Below are positions 1-10,259 of a stretch of DNA of 19,591 nucleotides, piece by piece. Position 1 is the first letter of the stretch, and the number at the start of each line of letters is the position of its first letter. Both the position numbers and the translations under genes were made by a program. The DNA is taken from positions 64,906-84,496 of the forward strand of contig WELB01000144.1 in the NCBI GenBank assembly GCA_009602725.1. The letters run 5' to 3'. The notes under the pieces were generated by a model. That model made no database searches and was not told the origin of the DNA. It saw only the letters and a program-made list of their open reading frames with translations. This DNA is from Spirogloea muscicola (lineage: Eukaryota > Streptophyta > Zygnematophyceae > Spirogloeales > Spirogloeaceae).

Positions 1-934
1 CTCCTCCCCCGCGGCCCCGCCCTCAGATGCATTGCCTTGCGCCGCCCGCCGCCGCCGCCGCCGCCGCCGCCGCTTCCCCTGGCTCGCGCCGGCCTCCCGG
101 CTCTGAGCAGCTCGGCCTGCACCTCGCAGCGCCAGCGCCGGTGCACGGCGCAGCCGATCCCTCCCCGGCATCGGCTGACTGCTGGCACCTCGATCGTGCA
201 GGATCCCCCACGGCTGGCCCTCTGAGCTCACCCCCTGCGCGCTCCAGCTGCACCTTGCGGCGAGGGCTCCCCGGCCGCTTCTCATTGCCGGGCGTCGCCA
301 GGTCGCGCCGCGTCCCCTTCGCTTCTTAGCTCTCCGTCCACCTCCATCCCTCCTCAAGGACTCGCTCTTTGTGGACTACCAGCTCTTCTTTCTGAACCTG
401 CGCCCACAGCTTTTCCGGTACCAGTCATGCAACCAGTGCTGCCATGTGCTGCCTGGCCGAGGCCCGACGGGCCTGCGACGCCCTCCGCGAATGCGGTGAA
501 GCCAATGTTGGTGGTCGTGGTGACAGTCAGCTTGCCTACAAGCTTTCCCCTGAGCTATGTTGCCCCTGTCCAGCAAGCGCCTGTGTTCTCCCAGACCTTG
601 GGCTGCAGGGCACACATTGTGCAGTCGATGCTCTGTCAGTCCGCCGAAGCAGTGTTAGAGCTCATCTGACCCCCATACTTGCAAGAGCTCCAGCAGAACC
701 CTAGGCCGAGTGGCATGATAGTCACTTTGAAAGCCTCAGTGGCGGGTTGTCGCTTGTTGTTTCAGCAGATGGGGATCCAAGCAGAACCAGAGGTTTTGTG
801 TCATCCAGGCAGAGGCGTCGACACACACCAGTGGCAGTGAGAGGCTCGCGACCGCCAAACCTCTCCTCATATTCTCTCCTGCAGTGCCTGAGCTCAGCAA
901 CTCAAATATCTAGCATCCTCCTGTCAATGCTGCA
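1..934. other. Unresolved GC-rich region upstream of phosphoglycerate mutase
   Basis: I cannot assign a confident gene here. A (GCC)n tract lies at about 47-73. An ATG at 27 opens a 100-codon frame rich in Ala, Ser, Pro and Arg and poor in acidic residues. That would suit an algal organelle-targeting leader, possibly that of the mutase downstream, but I found no well-supported donor joining it in frame. A second frame is open without an ATG from 179 to about 500; its stretch at 353-470 looks protein-like but matches nothing I recognise. Acceptor-like pyrimidine-plus-AG sites end at 765 and 884, and a GTGAGA donor-like site starts at 837, so short 5' exons or spliced 5' UTR are plausible. Confidence 0.4.
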
Positions 935-3041
935 ATGCTGCAAAGCTGGCCCTGGCCTGCCAATCCCCAAAGGAAACACCTCCTCCACCTTATCCCAAGC
1001 CTCTGCCCGACCTTGGCCAACCTCGCAGAGTCTGCCGCGCTCATCCTCATTCGGCACGGGGAGTCATTGTGGAACTCCAAGAACCTGTTCACTGGCTGCG
1101 TCGACGTGCCCCTGTCAAGCACCGGCGTCGAGGAGGCGCTAGAGGCTGGAAGGAGGATCAGTGACATTCCCGTTGATGTCATTTTCACCTCAGCCCTTGT
1201 TCGTGCCCAGATGACAGCCATGCTTGCCATGACACAACACCGGAAGAAGAAGGTGAGACACTGCCGGCGCAGAGGAGATACCAAGGTTATTCAGCGAGCA
1301 TTTGGCTGAGAGCTTCATAAAAACTTCCAAGCACCAGCAAGCCTACATAGTTTGATGCTTCTGAGCAACTGGACCGACAACTGACAATGTAGCTGCTGAG
1401 GTTGCGAGCAGCTCCCGCAAGAGGCCAACACATGCTGTCTGTTTGTGCAGTCACTTGTACCCACTTACTATTTCGTTGGCCCAACTGAGCAGGTCCCAGT
1501 GATCCTGCACACAGAAAGCGAGAGAGCGATCAAGTGGAGCACGATCTATAGTGAAGACACCAAGCAGGAGGAAGTCATCCCTACATATACAGCTTGGCAA
1601 CTCAACGAGCGCGTGTAAAGATCACGTCTCTCGCATTCGCTGCTTCATAATCTCCAGCAGACACTGCTCATTTTTAGTAATTGTGTGGAAAGATAAACAA
1701 CGACGTAATCATGGCAGTTGTGTATCGTGGTTCAGGGTCATAACCTTGTGTCGCAGGTATGGAGAGTTGCAAGGACTGAACAAGAAGGAGACGGCAGACA
1801 AATTCGGCAAGGAGCAAGTGACTCAGTGGCGACGCAGCTATGACATTCCTCCACCTGGAGGCGAGAGCCTGGCTATGTGCGCTGAGCGAACTGTCCTCTA
1901 CTTTCGAGATAATGTCAGTGCACACGGACTGCTTTGCTATGCAATAGTTTCGACTCTAGCATTGAGCTGGCATCCTGCTGAACCACATTGCGGCTTGATG
2001 GCTTGGCGAGTGTTTGCTGTACTTTGCAAGCTCCGCAACATGCGCAGCTTCTGGCTTGCAGCTATCATCACTCACGAAGCTTGCTGAAACTTGCATATGA
2101 TGATTCAGTGTAGCTTACGCAGTTGCACACCTAGGATTACCTCAAGGCTTCTGCAATGTACTGAGCTTGCACTATGCATGCTGCTGCCAGGTGGAACCCA
2201 TGCTGACTGAAGGGAAGAATGTCATGATTGCTGCACATGGCAACTCTCTGCGCTCTATCATCATGTACCTTGACAAGCTTACGTCTCAAGAGGTATAACC
2301 TCTTGACTTCAGTCCTTTCTGTTCTTGCAAGAATGATGTTGGAGAGCTTCCAGTGTACTGATAGAGTCTGAGTTACTGCCCAAGTACTAGCCAAGTGCTT
2401 GTTGGTATTGCTCTTGCACATGCCCCTCCAGGACTCTGCCTACTTTTAGAGAAAGGTGTTTGGTCAAATGCACAGGAAAGAATCATGCTTAACGGTACTG
2501 CATTGTGTGCGTACCCCACTACTCCCTTCAGGCAGCTGAAGCAATGGTCCTGATTGGAATTCTAGGTTGGTACTGGTCACATACTGGTCATACTGGTCAC
2601 ATACTGGTCACATGACTTGTATAAAGGTTGGGTGCAGGTCATTGAGTTGGAGTTGACAACCGGTGTACCTATGCTGTACATCTTCCAAGATGGCCAGTTT
2701 CTGAGGCGTGGCGCTCCTTTGGGGCCGACAGTCGACGGCGTCTTTGCGCTTACATCTGTGAGTAAATTGGCAGAAGTGCTATGTGCTGATACTGGAATTT
2801 CAATGTGAATCCTTGACCAGAACCATCAGCTGCAGGCTTCTGCTTGTTGAGGGTTTCTAGGTCGTTGTGTTGCATCCACGACTTTTGAGGACTGGTCTTT
2901 AAGGCAGTGGCAACCTCTGACCAAGGACCAAGGACCTCAAGGGTAGAGGTAGCTAGCCGAGCACCCTGCTGACAGACATGAGCTCTTATGACTTGGCAGG
3001 ATCTTGCTCAGTATCGTGAACAGCTCGACTCTGTTGCCTGA
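935..3041 (+). CDS. 2,3-bisphosphoglycerate-dependent phosphoglycerate mutase, plant/algal type (6 exons)
   Basis: Interconverts 3- and 2-phosphoglycerate in glycolysis/gluconeogenesis. Exons: 935-1252, 1493-1614, 1757-1913, 2191-2292, 2638-2757, 3000-3041; every junction keeps frame and the model gives 286 residues. The phosphohistidine motif LIRHGES (His41) is in exon 1. [14 protein letters not shown] spans exons 2-3, with the expected catalytic Glu just before the Arg. The second active-site motif [10 protein letters not shown] (His215) is in exon 4. The substrate-loop motif RRSYDIPPP and the C-terminal LAQYR follow the recalled plant enzyme almost residue for residue. The start is uncertain: ATG 935 follows an in-frame stop at 911 and gives a basic leader of about 34 residues. 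Equally, an acceptor ending at 1028 could join the catalytic domain to upstream exons with a transit peptide. Plastid or cytosolic location is therefore open. Confidence 0.93.
2571..2612 (+). repeat. Short tandem repeat in phosphoglycerate mutase intron 4
   Basis: Four near-identical copies of TACTGGTCA(CA), 9-11 bases each, lie 26 bases before the exon-5 acceptor. They are confined to the intron and do not touch the splice site. Confidence 0.85.
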
Positions 3042-3881
3042 GGCATCCCATGAGCATGCTCACAAGGAAATCCCAAGCTGATTTGCCTTTTCATCTTCTC
3101 CTGCCCTTTAGGCAGACCAGCCAAAGTGCTCTACCACCCTTTGTCCTGACAGTAGTGGCCCATTAGACTTGGCAGATTGCTTTTATCAATTCTGTACAGT
3201 GTTGCGCATGCCTAGTAAGCATTAGTCTACTGCAATAACTAGTTGCGGTAGGGATCTGTCTGCCCTGTTGAATATAGTGGGTGTTAGGCAAGTCCTGAGT
3301 AGAACAGCAAGTAGAACAGTAGAGTAGAATGGGTATAGGATGTTGAGTGCTGGCAGACCTGGCTGCAGATAGCTGCAAGCCTGCCAGTAAGTTTATTCAC
3401 GTCTCGTAACATGGACATAAGCATTTGCTTCTGCACCAGCTTCTATGAGCTACAACAACTCAGCGGGATAAGGAGGTGGTCTCGTAGATGTGCGGATCGT
3501 GACCTGGTTACTTGACCTGGTTATAGAGTGCAGCAGCTGCAACAGCTCAAACCAGATCAGCGACAGAAGGCAGGAGAGTGACCGCAAGCATCGCGGTGAC
3601 ACAGGCAGCTGCATGGGCTTCAAGCTACTTTGGAGAGCCTGGATGGCTGAGGGACCTGCTGTCCCTAGATTTGCCACCGGGTTGGCTTGGTATGGCCAGC
3701 AGCTCAGTAACGGCTCAGGAATTGCTGCACTCGGCGTTGCCCTCATTCCTAAGGTGCGCTGCAGCGACGTAGGCCAATTGCTGCTGTGGCAGCCCATGGC
3801 CGACTGTAGGCCGAAAGAGAGCGACCCCAGCGCTCTAGGCAAGCAAGCAAAAGCGCTTCCACATGGAGTCGACAGGTTCTG

Positions 3882-3955
3882 GAGAAGAAGTGGCTCTCCC
3901 AATGGGGGCAAGGTTCGTTGAAAGAGAAGAAGTGGCTCTCCCAATGGGGGCAAGG
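3882..3955 (+). repeat. Perfect 32-base direct repeat with 42-base period
   Basis: The 32-base unit at 3882-3913 recurs without change at 3924-3955. It contains GTGGCTCTCCCAATGGGGG. It forms the 3' part of the dispersed repeat on the minus strand. Confidence 0.95.
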
Positions 3956-4183
3956 GCTGTGAGAAGCCAGCCCGAAAAGAATTGACAAGGTTCGAAGGGG
4001 CCAAAGTACGAGCTAAGCAGCGACTGCGGGGCCTGAAGAGGCTATGGCAGAACGGGGGAGGATGGACCGCTTAGTAGTTACGAGTGAGGAGCCTCACATC
4101 CGACAGACTAGCTGCCGGTAAACTATCCCCCTGACGAAAGCCGGAGGCCGCAGCGAAAGGCCAGCCCACAAGTGGACAAGGTC
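3882..4183 (-). repeat. Dispersed repeat family, two reverse-orientation copies upstream of RimP
   Basis: Read on the minus strand, the first copy (4089 to 3882) has a 5' part like CTCACTCGTA..ACTAA, then the core TTGTC..TTCTTTTCGGGCTGGC, then two copies of a 32-base unit that contains GGGAGAGCCAC. The second copy (4183-4141) keeps only the core, CTTGTCCACTTGTGGGCTGGC. The same blocks in the same order recur on the plus strand at 13995-14143 and 14352-14524. No long open frame with a recognisable domain, no terminal inverted repeats and no clear target duplication were seen. It could be a degenerate short non-autonomous retroelement or a promoter-associated repeat; the class is not known. Confidence 0.7.
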
Positions 4184-4471
4184 CAGAGGGTAGTCTGGTC
4201 CCAACATGACAACCCGGTCGACTAGGCAAGACAAGTGGCTCGGATGATGGCCACTCGGTGATTCCCAGTCAGCAGGCCGCAAGTGGGAAGACGCGAGAGT
4301 GGACTGGTCGGTCGTGCGGTTGTGCGCACGGGCTCGGGAACGAAGTTTTTGGGGTTTTCGGAGGGACAGCGGACCAGAGGCGGCGCAGGTGGGGCGCACC
4401 CGACCTGGCGCGACGCTACGCCGACGCCCCCCGTGGCGCTGCGCGCCGCCCTCCGCCGAGGCCCCGGCGCC

Positions 4472-6846
4472 ATGCTGCCGCGCGGCACCGCCGCCGCCGC
4501 CGCCGCTGCCGCCGCCGCCGCTGCTGGCGCTGCCCGGCTCGGTGCGGCCCTCCGCCGGGCCCCGGTGAGGCTCAGCTCACCCGGCAGCTTCAGCGGCCGC
4601 GGCCTCCGCCGCTCGGACACCACACGGCGCTGCAGAGCTTGCGCAGCACGTCCACAGGCGTCACATCGTGGCTGGTCGATGCGGCTCTGCGCTGCGACGA
4701 GTGCTAGCTTCGGACGTGAAGCACGTCCTCACAGAGTCCATGATGCGGACCGCGATCACGAAGCGGCGCTGAGTGTCAAGCTCGTGCCAAGCGCACTGAG
4801 CCTCGCTCTCTGCAACGCCGCCCTCGTGCATCTCTGCACAGGCTGGGCGGGCGGTGTTCTTGGCGGGCGTTTGCGACACCTTGCTCGCACTCCGCTGCCT
4901 GTCAGTCCCACCTGCGATTGGCCACGAGCTCTGCTCCAGCTTCTTGGAGCGGAGGGGAGGGGCACCAGCCCGCTGGGGCCTTCTGGTGCAGGCGGAAGTC
5001 GTCCGGGAGGCCCTGCTTGGGAAAGAGCGAGGATCGAGACGAAGCCAAGCGTGTGCCGCATGCAAGGAGCTGCGAGGGCGGAGCTGGCGAGAGGGTCAGG
5101 GAGGCTGTTGCCTTTGCGGGTGAGGACGAGGAGGTGGAGGACGAAGACGATGTGGGGGAGAGATATGCCATCAGCGGCAGTGACGACAACGACGGTGTTG
5201 CCGGAGAGCTTTGCGAGGATGGTGAGCAGCTGCGCACACCTTTCGGCTGAGCAGGATGGTGGCCCACTGTCAAGGCTTGTGGTTCGATATTAGAAGGGTG
5301 AGTGGTGAAGGAGTAACTGCCAGGTTGTAAGACTAGGTCACAATCGGTCGTAGGGCTGCTCAGCCAGGCTTCTGAGTTGGTGGGCGTCTAGCTCCTACAG
5401 AAGCAGGTTTTCAATTGCATTGCTACATGCGACACTGCATGCAGAGCAAGACTTTGAGGATGATCTGGCAGAGGAACTGGAAACCCGCATGGCTGAGAGC
5501 AGTGAGGACATTTGGGAGGACTTTGAGGATGAGGTTGAGGCTCAGGTACAGCGCAGACATCCTAGCAGCTGCACTTACTTCTTCAGAACGCTCAGAACCC
5601 TGACGAAGAACTTTGATGCAGCAGCCTTGCAAGCGGCACAGGGGCGTTGCGCTATGAGTTGTCAAAGAGTTCCAACTGCAGAGCTGTTCAGCTTGCTGAA
5701 GCAGCCCACTGTCAGTTGCAATTGTGTGCGCTTGGCGAAGTGGAGTAATCATGAGGCTCTGTTTGTCTGCAGGCTGGAGATGGGGGTGACGGAGGAGGCT
5801 TTGTCCTAGGAGATGCTGCTTGGGCCAAGACTGCGCTGCTTCTAGCGCAGGAGGTTCTGGGCCTACCCAAGTACAAGAGTGACTTATCTCTATTCGCCTT
5901 CCGTGTAACCCCAGAGTCAAAGGTCATTCGAGCTCGCTTGGACAAACTCTCAGACGAGTGAGTGGTCACCATGAACGCACTACTTATTGGATGGGTGTGC
6001 TTTACAGAGCTGGCATTGTTGCCATCGGAGCAGCTGAGTAGGCACTGATACAGAAGCTATCGCAAATGTGAGAGTTGCAGATGGGTTGACCTGAACTTGA
6101 AATACTTGCCCATGCACTGCAGAAAGCATCTCAGCCAGCAGAGTGGCATCTCTAGTATCACCCAAGGGCTGTGTGCCTCGGCATTTTGCAGGTACGGTTC
6201 ACCTACTCTTGAAGAGATTGAGAGCTTTTCAAGAGACTTTGGAGGGCGGCTTGGCCAAGCTTCTGACGTTCCAGATGACTACGCCCTTGAGGTGTGATTG
6301 CCTTCCTTTACAAATTGCCTCCTTTGGTCAAACTTATTCAGATCATATGAATCTTGTGATTGGATGCCATACTCATGTGCTGGCAGAGCAGTGTAGAAAC
6401 AGTATGTCACTTCCCACGTCCCACATTGCAAGTCCAAGGCTGCAAGAAGCCTGAAGTAGGACTGCAGGCCTGTCACTTTGACGTCCGGCTCTCATCCCTA
6501 TGTGTGTTCCTTTGATATATCCTTGTCTGGGTAGGTCTCGTCACCAGGAGCAGAGAGGGTGGTGAGAGTTCCCCAAGATCTCTTGCGCTTTATGGGGCTG
6601 CCAATGTACGTCTGGTACACAGAAGCTCCTGAAGGGGGGACTGGAACCAGCGCGGACAAGGAAGAGATACTGGATCTTGTAGACCTGGATGAGGCGAGCG
6701 AGACCGCTATTTTCAGGCTCGCCGATGTCAGGGTGAACAGGGAGAAAGCTGGCAAGGGCCGGGGGCTAACCAAGAAGCAGAAGGAGAGACGAGTAAGCCT
6801 TGAGTATGCCGACCTGAAGCTGGTCAGACTGTACCTGGAGATCTGA
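4472..6846 (+). CDS. RimP-like (UPF0090/DUF150) ribosome maturation factor, probably plastid-targeted (6 exons)
   Basis: Bacterial RimP helps mature the 30S subunit; plant homologues are predicted to act on plastid 30S subunits. Exons: 4472-4564, 4906-5221, 5445-5545, 5773-5957, 6192-6291, 6535-6846 (368 residues). The last four joins are firm and in phase. The RimP core starts in exon 4 with GDGGDGGGFVLGDAAW. Exons 5-6 carry YGSPTLEEIESFSRDF, followed by the family signature ALEVSSPGAER and the C-terminal SH3-like part with LTKKQKERR, close to the plant proteins. An acidic linker, rich in Glu and Asp, fills exons 2-3. The first exon (polyalanine plus Arg and Leu) and the acceptor at 4905 are my inference; together they give a transit-peptide-like leader. 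Without that intron the ATG 4472 frame does not reach the acidic exon. Confidence 0.9.
4489..4526 (+). repeat. (GCC)n/(GCT) trinucleotide tract coding for polyalanine
   Basis: A near-pure GCC/GCT run just after the RimP ATG at 4472. In the chosen frame it codes for about twelve alanines in the predicted targeting leader. Similar tracts lie at 47-73 and 8250-8273. Confidence 0.85.
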
Positions 6847-6902
6847 ACTCTGGCCGCTGGCCAGCAACAAGGGAGTGGAAGCACAGTGGCGTCTGAGTCT
6901 GG

Positions 6903-8148
6903 TCAGGTTGCTGTGCAGAGGCCTGTATCTTTACTGCTGCTAGACGTCTTGGTGAGTATCCCCATGCTCTTGAGCTCTTGCAACACGAGTCTCTCGGCCT
7001 GGGCCTGGCAAAGTCATGGCAGTGGTGACAACACACTCAGGCTCGAGCAGTAGCAGCTGGCACCAGCGCTGGGCAAAGAACGCGGACTGCTGACGTGTGT
7101 GACGCCTGAAGATCTGCTGTGGTGAGAGTGCCTGCCAACTATGACGGTTTACAAGCTGAGACAGCATCTGCCTCAACAGGGGACTGCGGAGGTGAAAGCA
7201 ATGGAGGACACACCCATGACTGCAATGCAGTGTTGGACAGATGGAGCATACCTCGAGTAGAGGCGAGTTTGAGGGCACATTGCATGACAGGACGATGCTG
7301 TGTCCAGTCTTCATGGCTGAGGGAAACGGCTGCAAGAGTGTTCATAATTCCTGACTGACAAGCTTGACAGACAGGAGCAAATGCAGCACCCTTCTTGCTC
7401 CTGACAAGGCTGGGTCAGTTTCCCTTGCTGCCCCTACTTGGGCCGCAACATGACGGTAGTGCAAAGAGCTAGAAGTCATAGCCCTTTCTTGTCTACTTGC
7501 AAAGGCAAGATGCCCAGGAAAGAAAGAGAGGGGGCATTGGAGTTACCAAGTCGCCTGGCAATGGCAGCTCCAGGGCTGTCGGAGCTGGAGCCCATCAAGA
7601 CCGACAGGCTGGGGAGCTTGTCCTGGCCAAGCAAAATGACACGAGGGCTGCGCTCGGCTAGGCACTCGTGGAATAGCAGGAGCAGGCCTCTTTCAAGTTA
7701 GTGGGATGAGGAGCGAGGACGAGAGGGAGCTAGGAGGAGAGCAGTGACGGGAGGCCATGACGGAGATGGGATGTCAGTAAAGCTGTAAGCCTCATTCTGT
7801 GCGAGGCAGGCGCGACTCACAAAGGGCGTGCAGACGGCAGCGTACAGCTGGCCCATCGCCGCGGCGTTCACGCCGATCCAGATGTAGAGCTGCGCGGCCA
7901 GGGGCAACATGCAAGCCACGGGCCGTCGGCTCTAAGCCGGAGAGAGACGAGGAGATGAGACGAGGAGATGGGCGACTGCAGCGGTAGCGGTGCTCACAGA
8001 CCTGCTGGGAGAGGGGCAGGATCTGGCAGTGCACGGCGGCGCCGTCGTCGAGCTCCGCGCTGGCGCACCGCGGCGCGAGCCTCGCGCCGGACATGGAGAT
8101 CCCCGACCCCTTGCCTGGCGCTCGCGACGCGGCGCCCGCGGCCTCCAT
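6903..8148 (-). CDS. PSMG4: Proteasome assembly chaperone 4 (PSMG4/PAC4-like), 5 exons
   Basis: In other eukaryotes PAC4 pairs with PAC3 and guides assembly of the 20S alpha ring. Exons on the minus strand: 8148-8002, 7889-7821, 7622-7547, 7316-7252, 7004-6903; all junctions keep frame and give 152 residues. Joined, they show the PAC4 order: VHCQILPLSQQ into LYIWIGVNAAAMGQLYAA (residues 50-67), then SVLMGSSSDSPGAAIARRL running across the junction into AMKTGHSIVLSCNVPSNSP, then the C-terminal helix AQAERLVLQELKSMGI. This matches the recalled plant family pattern closely, including the ARRL-x-x-KTG junction. Exons of 65-102 bases are too short to be obvious as single open frames. The gene is divergent from allantoin synthase and its stop lies 56 bases from the RimP stop, tail to tail. 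No TGTAA signal was found just downstream. Confidence 0.9.
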
Positions 8149-8275
8149 CGCCGCTTGCCCCGCGCGCCCGGTCAGCCTCCACCACGCAGCATTCTGTGAG
8201 AAGCGGGTGCGGGCGGCGGCGCCGGTGCCGGCGCCGGCGTCGTCGGCGACGGCGGCGGCGGCGGCGGCGGCTGCG

Positions 8276-8399
<124 letters not shown>

Positions 8400-10191
8400 G
8401 CTGCGCGCCGTGTGGCTCGCCCAGGCGCGTGGCGCGCGGCCTCGCCCCCGCGCCGCCGCCGCCGCGCCGTTGCGGCTCTCGGCGCCTGGCTCAGCTTGCA
8501 TGGCCTTGCTCGCCCGCAGGTGGACGTCGGCGGCTGGCTGCAGGCCTTTGCGGGCCACCCGCGGATAGGCGACACGTCCAGCGTCAGGCAGACCCACGCC
8601 GCCACGGCCGAGTGCGTCGCCTGCGCCACAGTGCTGACCGCGCCTGCGCCACTGCCCGGCACTGCCGTCGAGAAGCATGGGCTTCTTACAGCCCGTTGTG
8701 TTGACAACGTCCTCCCCGCCGGCCGTGCCGCAGGCTGTCGGAAGGAGAGCAGCAGGCGGCGCTGACAGCCGCCGACCCCTCCCTGCTGCAGGTCGTGCAC
8801 TGCTTGTCATCGCAGGCCACCTTCCTGGGAGCGCTGAGCTAGGGGCTGTCATTGTTGTGCGGGTCAGCATAGCCTGGCTGGATGGCTGTGTTATCGACCA
8901 AATTCTTCCACCACATTCTATGGCAGGAGTTGGCAATGTGGAACCAGAAGTATGAGGACAAGTTTGGCCACGTCTTCCTCATCTGTGCGTCCGGCAAAAG
9001 CAGCTCCGAGGTGCTTGCCGCGCTCAAGGTCAATCTCTCGTTTTCCCCGAACACTCTCGTCTTACCTCAAAGCATGTCAGTCTATCACTCCGTCTGCCCA
9101 CCCTGGCTTGTTTGTTGCTGTCTCAATGCCCGCTTGGATCTGCTGGCTCAATTGTGGGCCTCTTGCTGTCAGCCGTCGTCACTGCACCTCAGTCTGGCAT
9201 GTCCTTGAGTACGATGCGATCTGGCTGAGCCAGCCAATTCCCTCCTTCCATTCTTACTGCTGATGCCATTTTGATTGTTTGCTCCTCTGATCCTGACGGA
9301 GTTTGGCAGGCATGCAGGTGAGATTTGAAAGCACCCCACATGCCGAGCTTGCTGTCGCTGCACGGGAGCAGCAGAAAATCACCGAGCTCCGCCTTGTAAA
9401 GCTTCTCGATGAGCTGGTCGCTGACCAGCACCCAAATCAGATGAGGGCAGCAGGTGAATATGATCTTCCCTGCAGAAGCGCGTCCGTGGTCAATGATTAA
9501 CTAGACGGACTCCTTATGCTCGGTGGTGGGGTATGATTGAGCGTGTTCTCGTCTCATCGTTATGAGAGCTCACGAGAAAGCAAATGCACATGCACACATC
9601 AGCACATGAGTACTTCATGAGATGCACGCACCACGCCTGCATTCCTGAGGCTTGTTGCCCTACTCATGGACAGAGGGCCCGGCTGCAGAGCGGAGGATGG
9701 GTCAAGTGCATGCTCACTTGAGCTCCGTGGCTGCCATGGGGACACCAACGCCCTCGTCTGCGTGCACGCCCGGGGCTCAGCCTGTTGCAGGGCGCCCTCA
9801 AGAATCGCTGCGACCCCCGATCACGACGCACGTTCTAGATGTGTCCCTTGGAGCACCGGCAGCCGGCGTTAGGGTGGACCTAGACAGGGAGGATGTTTCA
9901 GCAGGCAATGGCAGCAGCACAGCCGCCTGGTTGCCTGAGGGCTCTTCTATGACGGATCAAGATGGGCGCTCAGGTCCGCTACTGGAGGCGTCCGGCACTG
10001 TGCAGCCCGGGACCTACCGGCTGACCTTTCACACGAAGCTATACTTTCTAAGGACAAGGAGTGGTGAAGACAGGCCATTCTACCCCTCTGTAAGTGTGGT
10101 GTTTACTATAGGACCAGAGCAGACTAGTCAGCACTTCCACGTACCTGTTCTGCTTGCCCCCTACTCGTACAGTACATACAGGGGTAGCTGA
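8400..10191 (+). CDS. TTL: Allantoin synthase (OHCU decarboxylase fused to 5-hydroxyisourate hydrolase / transthyretin-like), 5'-truncated by gap
   Basis: Catalyses the last two steps from 5-hydroxyisourate to (S)-allantoin in purine breakdown; in plants it is peroxisomal. Visible exons: <8400-8424, 8520-8611, 8734-8791, 8927-9028, 9318-9453, 9689-10191 (about 304 residues, all in phase). The decarboxylase domain shows VWLAQVDVGGWLQAF, the catalytic HPRIGD, SEGEQQ, FGHVFLICASGKS and QQKITELRL. The linker holds a PTS2-like nonapeptide at 9694-9720. The hydrolase domain begins PPITTHVLDVSLGAPAAGV, then has DQDGRSGPLL and HFHVPVLLAPY, and ends with the diagnostic YRGS tetrapeptide at the stop. 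The first intron uses a GC donor (8425). The N-terminus and the first part of the decarboxylase fall in or before the gap. The neighbouring PSMG4 starts divergently at 8148, so the lost sequence also bears on a shared promoter. Confidence 0.95.
8425..8519 (+). other. GC-AG intron in allantoin synthase
   Basis: The cut exon ends VWLAQ with CAG followed by GCGCGT; the next exon starts VDVGGW after CCCGCAG. Phase 0 is kept. The nearest GT (8429) would give a phase that does not fit the following exon. Confidence 0.65.
9694..9720 (+). other. Internal PTS2-like peroxisomal targeting nonapeptide in allantoin synthase
   Basis: The codons read RMGQVHAHL, fitting R-x-x5-H-L, with Met at the second position where Leu, Ile, Val or Gln is usual. 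It sits in the linker between the two enzyme domains, where the Arabidopsis protein has its internal PTS2, and begins six bases into the last exon. An acceptor-like AG at 9789-9790 would skip it in frame. Confidence 0.7.
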
Positions 10192-10259
10192 CTGGCCCTC
10201 TAGCTGTGGCATTGTATCATACTCGTACAGTCCATAGAGGGGTACTTGGTTGGCCCTCT
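10162..10259 (+). repeat. Duplicated 3' end of the allantoin synthase coding sequence (58-base period)
   Basis: The segment at 10162-10201, which codes for the last residues and carries the stop, recurs with several changes at 10220-10259 in the 3' UTR. Both share TACTCGTACAGT, AGGGGTA and TGGCCCTCT. The second copy has an in-frame TAG and is not translated. Confidence 0.85.

Larger units (their letters stand above)
3042..4471. other. Non-coding region between phosphoglycerate mutase and RimP
   Basis: About 1.4 kb with no gene I can support. The first ~800 bases should hold the mutase 3' UTR, but no TGTAA motif is visible after its stop. From 3882 to 4183 there is a dispersed repeat in reverse orientation, annotated separately. 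From about 4340 the sequence becomes strongly GC-rich, typical of the 5' end of the following gene. The longest open frame, about 184 codons on the minus strand at 3450-4004, is made largely of the repeat and has no recognisable domain. Confidence 0.7.

Noticed and set aside
3163-3378. 71-codon minus-strand frame and short AGTAGAACAG-type repeats in the phosphoglycerate mutase 3' region
   Set aside because: Too short and without homology; the repeats are imperfect and few.
6903-7086. Alternative last exons for PSMG4 at 7086 and near 7170
   Set aside because: They give a poorer C-terminus; the acceptor before 7004 restores the family helix AQAERLVLQELKSMG.
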